Assembly: GCA_029931535.1 (NCBI GenBank)
Contig: JAQPZY010001688.1
Coordinates: 6,193,501-6,257,500 of the forward strand
Origin: Margaritifera margaritifera
Taxonomy: Eukaryota > Mollusca > Bivalvia > Unionida > Margaritiferidae
Length of the DNA stretch: 64,000 bases
Direction of reading: 5' to 3'
This document shows positions 10,900-21,964 of this stretch, one piece after another; the stretch's first letter is position 1, and each line of letters begins with the position of its first letter. The notes below the pieces were generated by a model. That model was not told where the DNA came from. It saw only the letters and a program-made list of their open reading frames with translations, and searched no databases. Position numbers and translations under genes: made by a program.

Positions 10900-12780
10900 T
10901 GTTTAAATTCCTTTGTAGCCAAGTTTCTCCACCAAGATTCTTCCCTTGATGTGCAGACAAAGTGGTATTAGCCTTACTGTCACCATGTATGAACACAAAT
11001 CTTTCATCTCCAGTCTCTTCTCAGAGAAGATTCAGAATCATTTATGACCTCTGGACTAAAATTTACTAATCTGGATTTCTTTAGTAAACCATAGTATTTC
11101 ATTATGAAGTCACAGTTGCATTAGCTTGCATACACAAACACTAACGAATGGGTTGAAAGGATATACCTAGCATGAGCAAGTGAAAGATAAGTTGGAAGAA
11201 CAGCTGTTAGAAAAAGAAAACTTTCCAGAAACATTAAAACATATTTGTTTTCCTCAATAAAAGTACTAGAATTTGTTCAGATCATCGGTTTTATTCACTT
11301 CACTATGCTAAATGTTTTATGAATGACCTTTTGTGCCAAGAATCAGCTATCCTTCTGATTATTATTTAGTAAAGAAACATATTAGAGGTTATTATAAGCT
11401 TTTTATAATTATTTTGAACTTTAAATGAATCTATCACTAAACAAAGTTGCAAAATTGTAACAGATGCATACTTGTGGTTAATTATAGCGTCATGTTCCTA
11501 GCTTGATATGATCAGTGAAGTACATAATTGTTGCAATGGCTTTTTAAAAAATAGTAGATGATATTGTAATACCTTCTCTATGTTCTTCCCACCTTTGGTA
11601 CAACTGTCTGTTACTACATCTTCTAAACCACTAGGTGGCAATTCATGAAATTTTACAGTAATGTAGGCCCTTTGATGACCAACTGCAAGAGGGGTGTAAT
11701 CATTGGGAGCCAATGCCTGGTGTCCCAGGAGGTCGAAGGTCAGATGTACTCAAAATTCAGTTTTAATGACATTTTAAAATATTTTCCAATCTGACTTAAT
11801 ATACTTAGCCATACTAGCAAGACATGTCATATGGATGACATACTATGCATTATGACCCCTTGGGTCACTGTCAGTGGGGTTTATGGGTGGAATATGCAGT
11901 GAACGGTATTAGAGATTTGCAATGGTGAGTCATTGCATTTGTTCTGGTTTGGTTTAAAACTGTCTTCTATGTTTTTTTGTAAGGGAACATTTGTTTGTAA
12001 CTTATGATAGATGCCAACCATTCCCAATTTTGTGGAATTATTGCAGATTTTTAGTAAAAATTACACATTATGATTTATATTGACAAATACCCAGAAAACC
12101 TAAATTTTATCTGATAAAGTTTTAAACAGTAGTTTTCTTTGTAGACACAAGCAGGAAGAAAAATACTTCATCACCAGTATGACAGACTGGAACATAGAAT
12201 TTAGTTTCTCAGTGTTAAAAGAATGTAATATAATAAGAAGAAACAAGTCGATTAGACTGTAAATTAGAGAAAAAATGTTGGTAGGGATGAAGAGAAACAA
12301 AAGGTGCATAGAATTTGTGAGGAAAACTAATGTTTATGGTTATTATTTTGGCTAAAAATGTTGATGGAATTCAAGGTTTTGGATTTGAGAAATGGATATA
12401 CAATTTATTTTCATTGGATCTTAATTGTTATTGACTGTGTACAGGTATGTATACACTTATAAGAAGATGTAGTATGATTGTATAGAAGTTTATGATTTTT
12501 AATGAACATGTTATCTGTTCTGGATGGGCTGCCTGAATTACAAAGAAATAAAAACTATGATTCCTGATGAGCATGCTCATGGATTGCCATCTCTAACAGA
12601 TTAAATGTCATCATATAACTTTATAGTATAATCTCTCCATACAATTTATTCCTTCTCAAGCTTTATAATGATGATATTATGACTGTAATCATGTTAATTG
12701 AAATTTGATATCCTCCCTTTCTGTGTAGATTGGCAATTTTTCACTGTTAAATATTAATAAGGATTAACAATAATTTGGCA
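10900..12780. other. Intron sequence with no recognisable feature
   Basis: AT-rich. I saw no tandem repeat, transposase or splice-bounded frame. The short frames here are isolated and featureless. Confidence 0.6.
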
Positions 12781-12806
12781 TCACAGTGAGATTGTAACCT
12801 TTGCAG

Positions 12807-12944
12807 ATGATGTATTGGAAAGAATGATGGATGACAGGACAGCATCGGACTCCAAACTGTTAATAGGTCACAATGGCCCAGTTTATGCAGCCAGCTTTAC
12901 CCCTGACAGAAATTATCTCATATCCTCCTCAGAAGATGGCACAA
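12807..12944 (+). CDS. TAF5: TAF5 exon: WD repeat 2, first part
   Basis: The acceptor is CCTTTGCAG and the donor is ACAA|GTAAGT, a near-consensus site. The exon encodes DDVLERMMDDRTASDSK, then a GH dipeptide (LLIGHNGPVY), and ends SSSEDGT. The GH-to-SEDGT spacing is that of a WD repeat, and the phase-1 donor is completed by the next exon to give T-I-R-L-W. Confidence 0.95.
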
Positions 12945-13900
12945 GTAAGTTTGTACACAAGATTTGTCTCTTTTATTGCTAACTACAGTATTTAGGAATG
13001 GTTGTCAAGATAATATAAAGTGACAGTGTAAGCCTTGCTTTACCTCTAGCAGCAATGTTTTTATCTTTCACAGGAGGTCTCTAACATTAGGGTTCAAAAC
13101 TAGGAGGCGAACAAGTGACCAGAATTTCTTTTTTGTTGGAGAAGTCATCTGTTTTATCCCTACAAGCGATTTCCACTTCACCCCCAGATTTGAGCTGCCC
13201 CCAACTCCCCACCCCCAAGTGAAAAAAGGCTTTACTGCTGTACTCTCTACCATGTTGATCTGAGATTCTGGGTTCCTGCTCTAGATTTTAATACATGAGT
13301 GAACATCACCAAGGATCCTACTATACAGCATATTCATAGTTGAGACAGAGACCCTCTTATCAGTCATTAGCAATTTGTCCCATTTGAAGCACTACTGACG
13401 GATGTAATTACCACTGTGAACCATTACATAATCAACCCCATAGCCATGTGTGGATTGTTTTATTTTTGTGATAAGGTGACTTGATAAGACAGTATTCAAT
13501 TGAGAAGATTACCTCTGATCTTAATTGTTTTATTCCTAAAGACAAAGTGTGGAAATACCTGTGGGAATAGCCTGATATGTGCAAAGTTGTCTGTAAGTAG
13601 TTTAGTAATAGAGAAGCCCACACAATAAATAAATAAATGAATACATCAATAAATTCTAAGCCGGCACTCTCTGTTACTAAACTACTATAAATATTTCTGG
13701 ACAACTCATATTTTCCTGTAACAAAAATACCCTCGAGACCCTGGACCACTCATATTTTTATAAAACAAAAAAAGTCCCTAGACTACATGCTAATTTCATG
13801 ATTGTACATTGACTTGACCATAAACAGACTAAGATATACGGCAAGCAGAATGAACACAAAAGTAAATAAATGATGCATTGCTGTGTGAGCAGTCATATAT
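12945..13900. other. Intron sequence with no recognisable feature
   Basis: Short open frames on both strands (up to 105 codons) lack any motif or codon pattern I can support. It ends where a less AT-rich insertion begins. Confidence 0.55.
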
Positions 13901-13949
13901 TGCATTAGATATTTTTCTGAACCTACCTAATATAAAATATAGTTTACAG

Positions 13950-14138
13950 CTAGGGCTTGCACTTGCTGTGAGAGCAGAGAATGGCAAGGATTGTCACAGC
14001 TATCATGAGGACAAGCACCATGAGGTTTCTAGCCAGCCAGCCAATGGCATCACCAGCATCCCTCAGGAAGAATAACATGATTGACCCAATAATACCAGAC
14101 AGTGCTGCCACCACTTTCTCAGCTAGCATTTTCAGCAT
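13950..14138 (-). pseudogene. Small membrane-protein fragment in the virus-like element
   Basis: The peptide contains AEKVVAALSGIIGSIMLFFL and then IGWLARNLMVLVLMIAVTIL, two hydrophobic segments around a charged turn. It lies downstream of and co-directional with the 14507-14803 fragment. Function unknown. Confidence 0.4.
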
Positions 14139-14506
14139 GCTGGAAAGTCATTCTAGATGCTTTTTGCCTATTCTTTTGCATTCGTGGGATGCAATGGATC
14201 TGCTTTAGGTGCCATGGCTGGAGATGACATTGTGCCGCCCTCACCTGTGACTGCCAGCACAATTGTGCTTATTATAAAACTGAATCGAGGCCACCATGAT
14301 ACCCTCCTCATGAAAGAGGGTTTGCAGCATTTCACCAAAGGTTGTATTCTGATCATCAGTCTCCTATGAAAAGACATCAAGTTTCCCCTCCTTCACCACA
14401 AGTTGGGCTAGTAACTGCTCACACTCCTCCTCATCGTGGGTGTTTTCTATGGATGAATTTAATGTGGCTATGTTATCTTCTGTTACGCTGGTTTTGGTGG
14501 CATTGT

Positions 14507-14803
14507 TTACATGCATTCACTGAAGGTCTGAAGCATCTTGTCAAGGCCCAGAAGCTTACACATGAGGAGACTATTGGGGTCCTGCGCCGCTGCCACCTTC
14601 TTGACTGCCATGTCCAATGCTCCCACTGCAGCAAGTAGCTCAGTATCTGTCAGCCTGCTTGTTTCAGTCAAGATTTTTTTGGGTACATTTTGCAGCTTTT
14701 GTGCTGTTGCATGGCATACAGCTGTCTGTAGCTTTTCTGTCACTAGATGTTTAAATATGGCCCGACCATGGGCCTTTTCTAGTGAGGAAATCGAGTACAG
14801 CAC
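14507..14803 (-). pseudogene. Alpha-helical protein fragment in the virus-like element
   Basis: This 98-codon frame is Ala/Leu/Lys-rich (TDTELLAAVGALDMAVKKVA) and has the even composition of real coding sequence, unlike most frames in the window. Further pieces seem to follow on the - strand toward 14140 in shifted frames. No domain recognised. Confidence 0.4.
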
Positions 14804-15147
14804 AGCTTTTCCACTGCACTCATACTCAAACCATGTTTTGCCTCCAAAGTTTCAATTTGCTATCTTGCATTGTATAGTCATCAGAGATGGGCCTTGTTTT
14901 TAGGCCGTTTCACTTAAAAAATGCATTAACTTTTGCATCGCAGATCAGCATTGAAAGGGCCGGTAAACGGAAGTTTCTGCTTTTTCAACAACACATCAGC
15001 ATCTCCATGGCCAGCCTTCTTCAGCCTTGGTAAAGATAGCTGTGCTTACACAAGTCCTTGCTTATTGTAGAGAGGGCATGTGAACTCCAATAGCACTGTA
15101 TGTCTCTATATGGAAACAAACTCACCCCCCTCCACTCCATTTGACAT

Positions 15148-15520
15148 GTGCTTGGTGTGAAGGGGGCCAGGAGCACCATTGTTGTGACCAATAATCCAAG
15201 CACCATAGACCAAAAGCAGCATACTGTAAGATTTCCCAACCTTGGTAGCAATGATGTCATTGTGTCTGACACTACCAGGCTGGCTTTCACAATTGCTCTG
15301 ACAGGCAGCACAGCAGCACCGGTCAACACCAACCACACAATTATGAAAAACCTTGGCCATGCCATCATCAAAAAGATCACTGTAAAGCTCAAGAACAATC
15401 AGCTGATGTGTATCATGACACGGATGTCTGGGGCATCTACAAGGATCTATGGCTGACAGAAGAGAGCGGACTAATGCCAGCATCGCTGCTTTACGTGTTG
15501 ATTTTCTGTGAGTTGTTTTT
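15148..15520 (+). pseudogene. Capsid-like (major structural protein type) fragment, frameshifted
   Basis: A frame opening near 15148 contains VRFPNLGSNDVIV and LGHAIIKKITVKL, a pattern I associate with a structural protein family of virus-like elements common in marine invertebrates. The reading then shifts frame near 15405-15415, where IYKDLWLTEES continues the expected pattern in another frame, and shifts again soon after. The overlapping - strand frames of 125 and 187 codons are probably shadows. The assignment to a named family is inference. Confidence 0.5.
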
Positions 15521-15775
15521 GTCTGGACTGCCAGCACTGAATGTGCCAGTGGAAGACTGGCACATTCAGTGCCTTGAAGTAGGCATAGATGATGTAGGGG
15601 ACATGCATCTGGCGGTGGTGGTTTAGAAAGGCCCTGATATTTTTTGCCAATGCCTTGACAATCTTTCATGTGGGCTTCCAGTAGGGCAGCCCTGCTGAAG
15701 ATGTGGAGAAACCAGCAGCTGATGTGCTTTTGCCTTCATACTTGCCTTGCTTATATACCAGTAAGCTCAAGTCCT

Positions 15776-16078
15776 TCATCCAAACATAGTGGCTCTTTTT
15801 GCTTTCACTTTCAGCTTTGGACAGCAACAGCAGGTCGACAGCATATGACCTTTATTGCTGATGCATAGTGGGTCTTTGATGCATCGCAGTATTGGCATGT
15901 TTGCATCATCGACTAACTGCTCGATTTCATCTGGCCTAACATCTATCGCAGCTTGACTCCTGATATAGCCCATCACATTGATTACTTTGTTTCGCTGGCC
16001 TCTTTTTTTTTCCAACCTCGTTGAAAGCAGAAGGCTAAACTTTACACCACCGAGCTGCTGTAACTCACAACCAACCAC
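15776..16078 (-). pseudogene. Unrecognised 100-codon frame in the virus-like element
   Basis: It has a charged N-terminal part (LEKKRGQRNK), an acidic stretch (DVRPDEIEQLVDDAN) and a Cys cluster near its C-terminus. Same strand as the fragments at 14507 and 13950. It may be a real but decayed gene of the element; no family recognised. Confidence 0.3.
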
Positions 16079-16429
16079 CTTTGTTTACCCTTAGCGCCAT
16101 GGCATGAAGGAATGCCATCTGCTTCAATTCTGTAAGTTTATGGGACTGTTGCTTTATAGTCCCTTACTAACACACCCAGCCTTCACAGTACATATGCTGG
16201 AAGCCTTGGCGCATACCTCAGAGCCCTTTCATGCCATGGCACTGGCACTTCAAGCCTTGGCACTGGCCTTTCAGGCCTCTCACATCTTGGCACCTTTAAG
16301 CCCTAGGATTTTGCTGCCTTGCCTACACTAATGCTGCTACTCCATTCGCATACATTTGGGGAGTTATGGCCCCAGCATGTAGTTGCTGAGTAAGACCACA
16401 CACAGCCTCGTCCATGATTGTATACTATG

Positions 16430-16600
16430 CCTGCTGTAATCTCTAAATGATAAATTTTCCCAAACATAATTTAATTGACATGTATCCTATACCTGATGTA
16501 TCTCTAATTGATATTTTTCATATATAGGATGTACAGATGTGTGCATCCTATAGCTGCCATAATCACTAAATTAAAAAATTGTATATGGGTTACACATTTT
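16430..16600 (+). repeat. Short diverged tandem repeat
   Basis: CTGCTGTAATCTCTAAATGA, then ACCTGATGTATCTCTAATTG, then GCTGCCATAATCACTAAATT, about 60-75 bp apart, each preceded by a TAT(C/G)C..TAT word. Confidence 0.6.
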
Positions 16601-17379
16601 TTATGTACCATTCCTGATTAGACTTGGCAAATCTGGTTGTTGCCAGATCCATCTGGTCATGTGACACAACTTGAAACCTGCTGAAAGTTGCCAGTTGGTT
16701 AAAGACTTTGGTAAACATCTTTCTGGCTTTTACTACTTTCCATGCTTGCTTTCTGGATATAAAACCATTGCACTTATTGCAAATCCTATGATCTACTCTA
16801 GCTCAAGCTCCACACTTCCAGCATGACTGAAATTCAACCCCCCTTTTATACTTGGTGTTGTGCATATGAGAATATTTGCCAATGCTTGGTTTGTCACAAA
16901 CCCCCCTTCCAACAACCTTTAGCCACTCACACTTTCTCAGCTCAGGCATTGTATTACTTGATGCATATACTATCACATGCATGTATTTAATTGGTATACA
17001 CTTAGCCAATATGTACATTAGCTTGCTTTGCTAATGCTACCCCTGTGCATGGATGCATGTAGTCTATTATTAGGCTCTTACTAAGCCATGTGACTGGCTG
17101 TACAAGCGCAGGGCCAACAAATTATCTCTAGGTCAAGCAGGCAGTGGTAACCCCTCCAACCTCCTGGGGGTGGGGGTGGGCAATGGAGGGCAAGGCATAA
17201 GCTTTTTGGCTCCTGCTTTAGCATGGGATGAAAAGCTTTTGACCAATCCTTAACCTGCAGGGCAAAAAGCTTTTTACCCTGTACTCGAGGTGCAACATAT
17301 CAAAATAAAGGGTTTTCTCACTTTTGGCCCCCCCCCCCCCCCCCTATTTCAAGGGATGTGGTCCAAAACTCTATTTCAC

Positions 17380-17760
17380 ATCTACTACTGGAGTTTGTGG
17401 AGGGCTTGCACTTAAGGTATGGAAGAGACCTGTTGATTTTGTGGCTCACAGAAAAATAGGTTTTGCTGAATAACTTTTTTTCTAGAATAAGTTCCATGAC
17501 CAAACTTTGTGAATGGCTTGCACATAGGGTAATACAGAAACCTATAGATTCTGGGGTCTAAAGGTCAGAGGTCATAGTCAGGGTAAGTCTAATAAAAAAA
17601 TAATTCTTTTCACACAGTAAATTTAGTTCAAGACCCCATACCTTGACCAAAGGTCCAGGTCATTGAGATCCATTGGTCAATAATCTTCAGAGTCAACCAT
17701 GCCCTCCTAGTGCATACATGGAGGAATATTTAACATGGAGCAGGCATAATGTGCTTCTCA
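17380..17760 (+). repeat. Direct repeat A of a dispersed family (partner at about 20400-20890)
   Basis: It follows a poly-C run at about 17327-17344. It has the same word order as the partner: GTTTGTGGAGGGCTTGCACT, CCATGACCAAACTTTGTGAA, GGTCAGAGGTCATAGTCAGG, and TTCAAGACCCCATACCTTGA. No open reading frame of note. Confidence 0.85.
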
Positions 17761-17987
17761 TAGTACTCTTGTTAAGACACTGTGGCTTGTGCAGTCATGA
17801 AACTTAATAGCAACATTTTTCTTGAGAATTAGAGCTTACCACTTTGAAAATTATTCCTATTGTCTCCACCTTATGTCCAGGTGACTAGACTAGGTTCCTG
17901 CATCATGCAGAAGGCCGGTAGGAATTCATTTTTTAAGATGGAAGATGACATCCTGCAATCAGTTGGGAAATACCATGCCTTTAGCAG

Positions 17988-18110
17988 GGTTTGCACGATC
18001 ATTAAAGGTCTTTGAAAGTGATTGAGAAATGAACAACTCATTTAAAGGCCTTGAAAGTCAATGATTTTTCCTTTTAAAGTCCTTGAAATTGAGAGATTTT
18101 GTTTAAAAAT
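17988..18110 (+). mobile_element. Left end of a probable hAT-like element
   Basis: CAGGGTTTGCACGATCATTA followed by repeated CTTGAAAGT/CTTTGAAAGT words is typical of the subterminal repeats of hAT elements. The matching right end was not identified. The 135-codon + frame at 18061-18468 inside it has no recognisable domain. Confidence 0.45.
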
Positions 18111-18499
18111 AAAATATTATGGAAAATTCTGTTTTTGTGTCATTTATTTAATGTTGTGCAAGGATTGTAAGTACAGTTTGATTTTCCATCATCTGCTAGT
18201 CATTCTGCCATTATCAGAATCCATGGGAAGTAATGAAACATTGTGCATAGCGTCCCTTTTACATCATGTAATTAACTCTTTCATTTCACCATGTGTTTCT
18301 GCTGAACAAGAATGGTTCATTAGCAACAGAGTCTTTTTAATGAGCCATCTTTACAAAGTGCCTGGAAGTACACATTCAGCAATAGTTGGCTGCAAGACAA
18401 AGACTTCATTAACCAATAAAGTGCTAGTCCGGGTGACTAGCCATGCTGCCAGTAGAGGTCTTGTATAGTCATTTCTCCTATTCCCGCAGGTTCCCTAAT

Positions 18500-20200
18500 C
18501 TCACAGTATTAACTATTTATGTTCTAAAAAGATACTTCCACCATCTGCTGGTCGTTTATAATGGTAGTTTTGTTAAATAGAAGTATTTGATCTTAACTAA
18601 TAACACATTCTTTAATCAATGTTTCCTTTTCTGGAAATAAATAAGAAAATTATGAATCAATAGAAAAGGTATCAAAGATCTACTTTCCCTTTACCCCCTA
18701 TCCAAATAAAAGTCTCCTGCATCTGATACCAAAAGTCGATTTACGTCCTGCTAGGCTGAAAAAAGTCATTGACTTGATGATGGTTCACAATGATGCAAGC
18801 ATAGTCACATGATTGACCTTGTATACATATCACTCAGTGCTAAAATCATGGCAGACAATAAGGGTTGTTGTATTGAAACCTTGATATTGTCCCAAAATGT
18901 TGCAATATTGTATGACTCTTTATATTGATATAATTGATGATATGCCAAAATATATAAATGAAATTATGCCAGTAATTCATATTAATTATTACATTACGAG
19001 AAAATCTGTAATGAATAGATAATAGGCAATTAATTCTTATACTTAAGAAAGAGGGAAACTAAAGGAGTGACAATGGAAGAGCAATGTTCCCAGGAAACAT
19101 CATCGATGCCTTTAGAAAGTACAGAATATATTCCTTTAATAGCAAGTCGATAAGAGATGGGCAAGTAACACTGTCAACCTTATACTGAAATGAAGAAGAT
19201 GAAATTTTGCAAAGAAAAGTTGTTCTTTTTTGTTAATAAATGAAAGAAGAAAACAAAAACCAAACAAAAAAACGCACAAAATCATCCATAAAATTGCATG
19301 TGCCTTTTGACAATCACAATAGAAATGTGTATGAGAGCAGAAATTTGAAAGTCTTAAGTCGCTGATCCCGAGGAGCTTATTAATTGCAAACAGCTGATGA
19401 TTGTAAAGTGGGAACAATGTGGTGGACTCGCCATACTTAAAATTTGAGTATTAAGGAGAGGACATGTTTTCATGTGTCCACATTACTTGTACGGTGAATA
19501 AATGGATATATAATTGTATACAATCATAACGATTGTGAATATTTAATATTTTAAAACTGATCATTTTAAGTTTTCTGCTATGCACGATGATGTGGTGTGT
19601 TATTACTGACATTGTGTTCATTTCATTGCTGCGAGAATATGGCGGTAGACACAGTATGTTCCATTGGAGGTTGTTTATTGCAAAATTGGCATCATTTACA
19701 ATATTTCCTGGTTACAGTATTGGAGATAAATGATAAATAAACAAGTATGGCAACTTTAATTAGCAGGTAAATTATTCTTTTATTTGCGATTCGTTTTCTT
19801 GTTTAGTACCGTGAGAATACGGTACACCATCCTACTGCTTGTTGTAACTTAAGTCGTTTTTCAGGTAAGCAACTGTTTACACATCCCGATACTTCAGCTT
19901 GACATGAATGGTTGTTAAACTAAATTTGATTGGTACATTGGGCCCTGGAACAAGCATTCTGTCATAGTCTTAACCTTGTATTCATCAAAGAAGTTTTACA
20001 AATGCATGTTTATGATAGGCACTGCCTAGAAAACTCAAAATGGCTGGCTGCAAACATGGTTCATCTCCAGATGATGATTAGATTAAATACTAACTGATGA
20101 TAGTGATGAAGACAGTGATTTTGAAAGTTTTGAAGTATGTGAGATTACTAGGTAATAGTGACTGGAAATGCCAGTGAGTGACAGTTATTGTTTTCTATAA
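18500..20200. other. Intron sequence, nothing firmly recognised
   Basis: AT-rich. At about 20075-20140 a run of GAT/GAA codons (DDSDEDSDFES type) interrupted by stops could be the acidic N-terminus of a decayed transposase, but no further support exists. Confidence 0.45.
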
Positions 20201-20255
20201 TTTTCCATAATAGTGCATAGTATTTACATTGTCTTCCAACTTTTTTCCATTTCAG

Positions 20256-20337
20256 TTCGGCTATGGAGCCTGCAGACATGGAGCAATCTAGTTTGTTACA
20301 AGGGACATATCTATCCAGTGTGGGATGTTAAATTTAG
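20256..20337 (+). CDS. TAF5: TAF5 exon: WD repeat 2/3 junction; source of the downstream minisatellite
   Basis: The acceptor is CCATTTCAG at 20255 and the donor is TTTAG|GTACAG. The exon finishes WD repeat 2 (IRLWSL) and starts repeat 3 through YKGHIYPVWDVKF, with two bases shared with the next exon to encode Ser. It is only 82 bp long. Its last 51 bp plus the first 6 intron bases (20287-20343) are the founder of a tandem array: a partial second copy starts at 20344, directly after the donor, and the main array lies at 21965-24705. Confidence 0.95.
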
Positions 20338-20343
20338 GTACAG

Positions 20344-20390
20344 TCTAGTTTGTTACAAGTGACATATCTTTTCATTGTATGATTTATTGT
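20344..20390 (+). repeat. Partial second copy of the exon 3' end in the intron
   Basis: Immediately after the donor, TCTAGTTTGTTACAAGTGAC and ATATCTTTTCATTGTATGAT repeat the exon segment that starts at 20287, with a 57-bp period. Similarity fades after about 40 bp. This is the local duplication expected at the birth of the minisatellite. Confidence 0.9.
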
Positions 20391-20399
20391 AAAAACCAC

Positions 20400-20890
20400 T
20401 TAACATAATTTGACCAAATTTGGCAAAGCATCCTGGCATAGAGGGCTTTCAGTTTTCATAATAACTTTAGTTCTAGATCACATACCTTGACCAAAGTTTG
20501 TGGAGGGCTTGCACTTACGGTATGGAAGAGGCCTATTAATTTGGGGGTCAAAAGGTCAGAGGTCAGGGTCATTGTGGCTCAGAGAAAAATGGGTTTTTCA
20601 GAATAACTTTTATTCTAGAATAACATCCTTGACCAAACTTTGTGAATGGATTGCACTTAGGATAATAAAGAAACCTATACATTCTGGATTTAAAGGTCAG
20701 TGGTCATGGTCATGGTAATTCTATTACGAAAATAATGGTTTCTGCACAGTAAGTTTAGTTCAAGACTGCATACCTTGACCAATGCTTGGGGTCATTGAGA
20801 TCCATTAGTCTGTAATCTCCAAAGTCAACCATAGGCTACTAGTGCCTACATTGACAAGTATTAAACACAGGGTGAGCATATAATGTGACA
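20400..20890 (+). repeat. Direct repeat B of a dispersed family (partner at about 17380-17760)
   Basis: Shared words include GTTTGTGGAGGGCTTGCACT, CCTTGACCAAACTTTGTGAA or a close variant, and AGTTCAAGAC...CATACCTTGACCAA, in the same order and orientation as the partner. Internal sub-repeats include TTGTGAATGG versus TTGTGGAGGG. It has no coding content. The two copies flank the TAF5 exon at 20256-20337. Confidence 0.85.
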
Positions 20891-21239
20891 TTCATCATAC
20901 TCTTGTTAATAGTTATATGCATATTAAAACATTGTTCTTTTTATCACAGTGAATGTCAGAACTTACTGTTTTAATAGATTTCTTTGCAAATTATTAATTG
21001 AGTTGTTTCACTTGTCATAGCAAGAATTGTATTCACAAGAGTTATTTCACTTACATCACAACTTTGTTAGAGAAATCTCAAAATTATTTTCACTATTTTT
21101 GCATTTATACCCCTAAAACTTAAGATGTAGATAACACTCTAATTTGAGGTAATCTGCATCTGTACATTTTTGATTTTCTAATATGGCAGTGTATATTATA
21201 GTTGAAACTTAACAGAATACACAAAGTAGTTGATGAGAG

Positions 21240-21580
21240 AGCTCAGAAGTGTCTTTTCTGTAAAAAAAATCTTGAAGTGTGTGTTGCCCAACCAAGCAAA
21301 AATATTGTTATGTGTCTCTGATGCACACCAAACAATAGTTACATGACAAAAGTGTGGTAGCTCAATGGTTAGCAAATTGGACTCCTATGCAGAAGAACTA
21401 GGTTTTATTCCCAGTCCAGGCTGGGTCAGGTGCAAAGTTGTGTCCTTAGGCAAGACACTTTAATCTGATTGCCCAACTCAAAAGTAACCAAAACAACTAG
21501 GCAAAACACCTTAAAGTGGGCTTAGCTCAACCAAATCAGTAATGTTATTGTGTGTCTCTGATGCACACCAATCATGAAAA
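21240..21580 (+). mobile_element. tRNA-derived SINE preceded by the tail of a second copy
   Basis: The head GTGGTAGCTCAATGGTTAGC at about 21355 is an A box, with AGGTTTTATTCCC as the B box. The tail ends CTCTGATGCACACCAA near 21572, and the same tail also ends at about 21329 just upstream of the head. So two SINE copies lie in tandem, the first 5'-truncated. Confidence 0.8.
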
Positions 21581-21964
21581 AAAAAAGAAGTTCCCCACTT
21601 TTTAGCATGTGGAAGAGTGGTGTCATATAATTGAAGCCATTAAAGAAAATATCACTGGACTAAGTAAATTCTTTAATTTTGTTAATGTGTACTCATTATA
21701 TATCAAACAGATTATGACCAACTTTGACAGAAAGCATCCTGGCATTGAGACCTTTCATATTGGACAAATGATGCCGAAGTGCCATCAAATATGGATTAAG
21801 ATACCAAAAATAGAGAATCCTTGAATTGGTTGTTTTAATCGCATATGTAGTGAACAGCATTGGAAGAAATTTCTACAGAAAGCATCCTGCATTTCCAGAT
21901 TTTTTTGGCAAACTTCTCTGGCATTTGACTTTTCAGCAGATGGCCAGATCTGTTAAGTATGAGC

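Larger units (their letters stand above)
13900..16400. mobile_element. Decayed virus-like mobile element with structural-type genes
   Basis: This block is visibly less AT-rich than its surroundings and has dense overlapping frames on both strands. On the + strand a jelly-roll/capsid-like fragment lies at about 15148-15520; on the - strand there is a small membrane-protein fragment (13950-14138) and an alpha-helical fragment (14507-14803). From memory these protein types recur together in invertebrate genomes within elements resembling Polinton-like viruses; I cannot confirm this. I did not find terminal inverted repeats or an integrase. All genes are broken. Confidence 0.5.

Noticed and set aside
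14342..14903. + strand frames of about 100-120 codons
   Set aside because: They overlap the more protein-like - strand fragment at 14507-14803 and show no motif.
15021..15669. Long - strand frames of 125 and 187 codons opposite the capsid-like fragment
   Set aside because: Composition looks like antisense of the + strand fragment (hydrophobic and Cys/His-rich runs without motifs); treated as shadows, though this is not certain.
18061..18468. 135-codon + frame as a gene
   Set aside because: No domain, no splice support, and it starts within hAT-like subterminal repeats.
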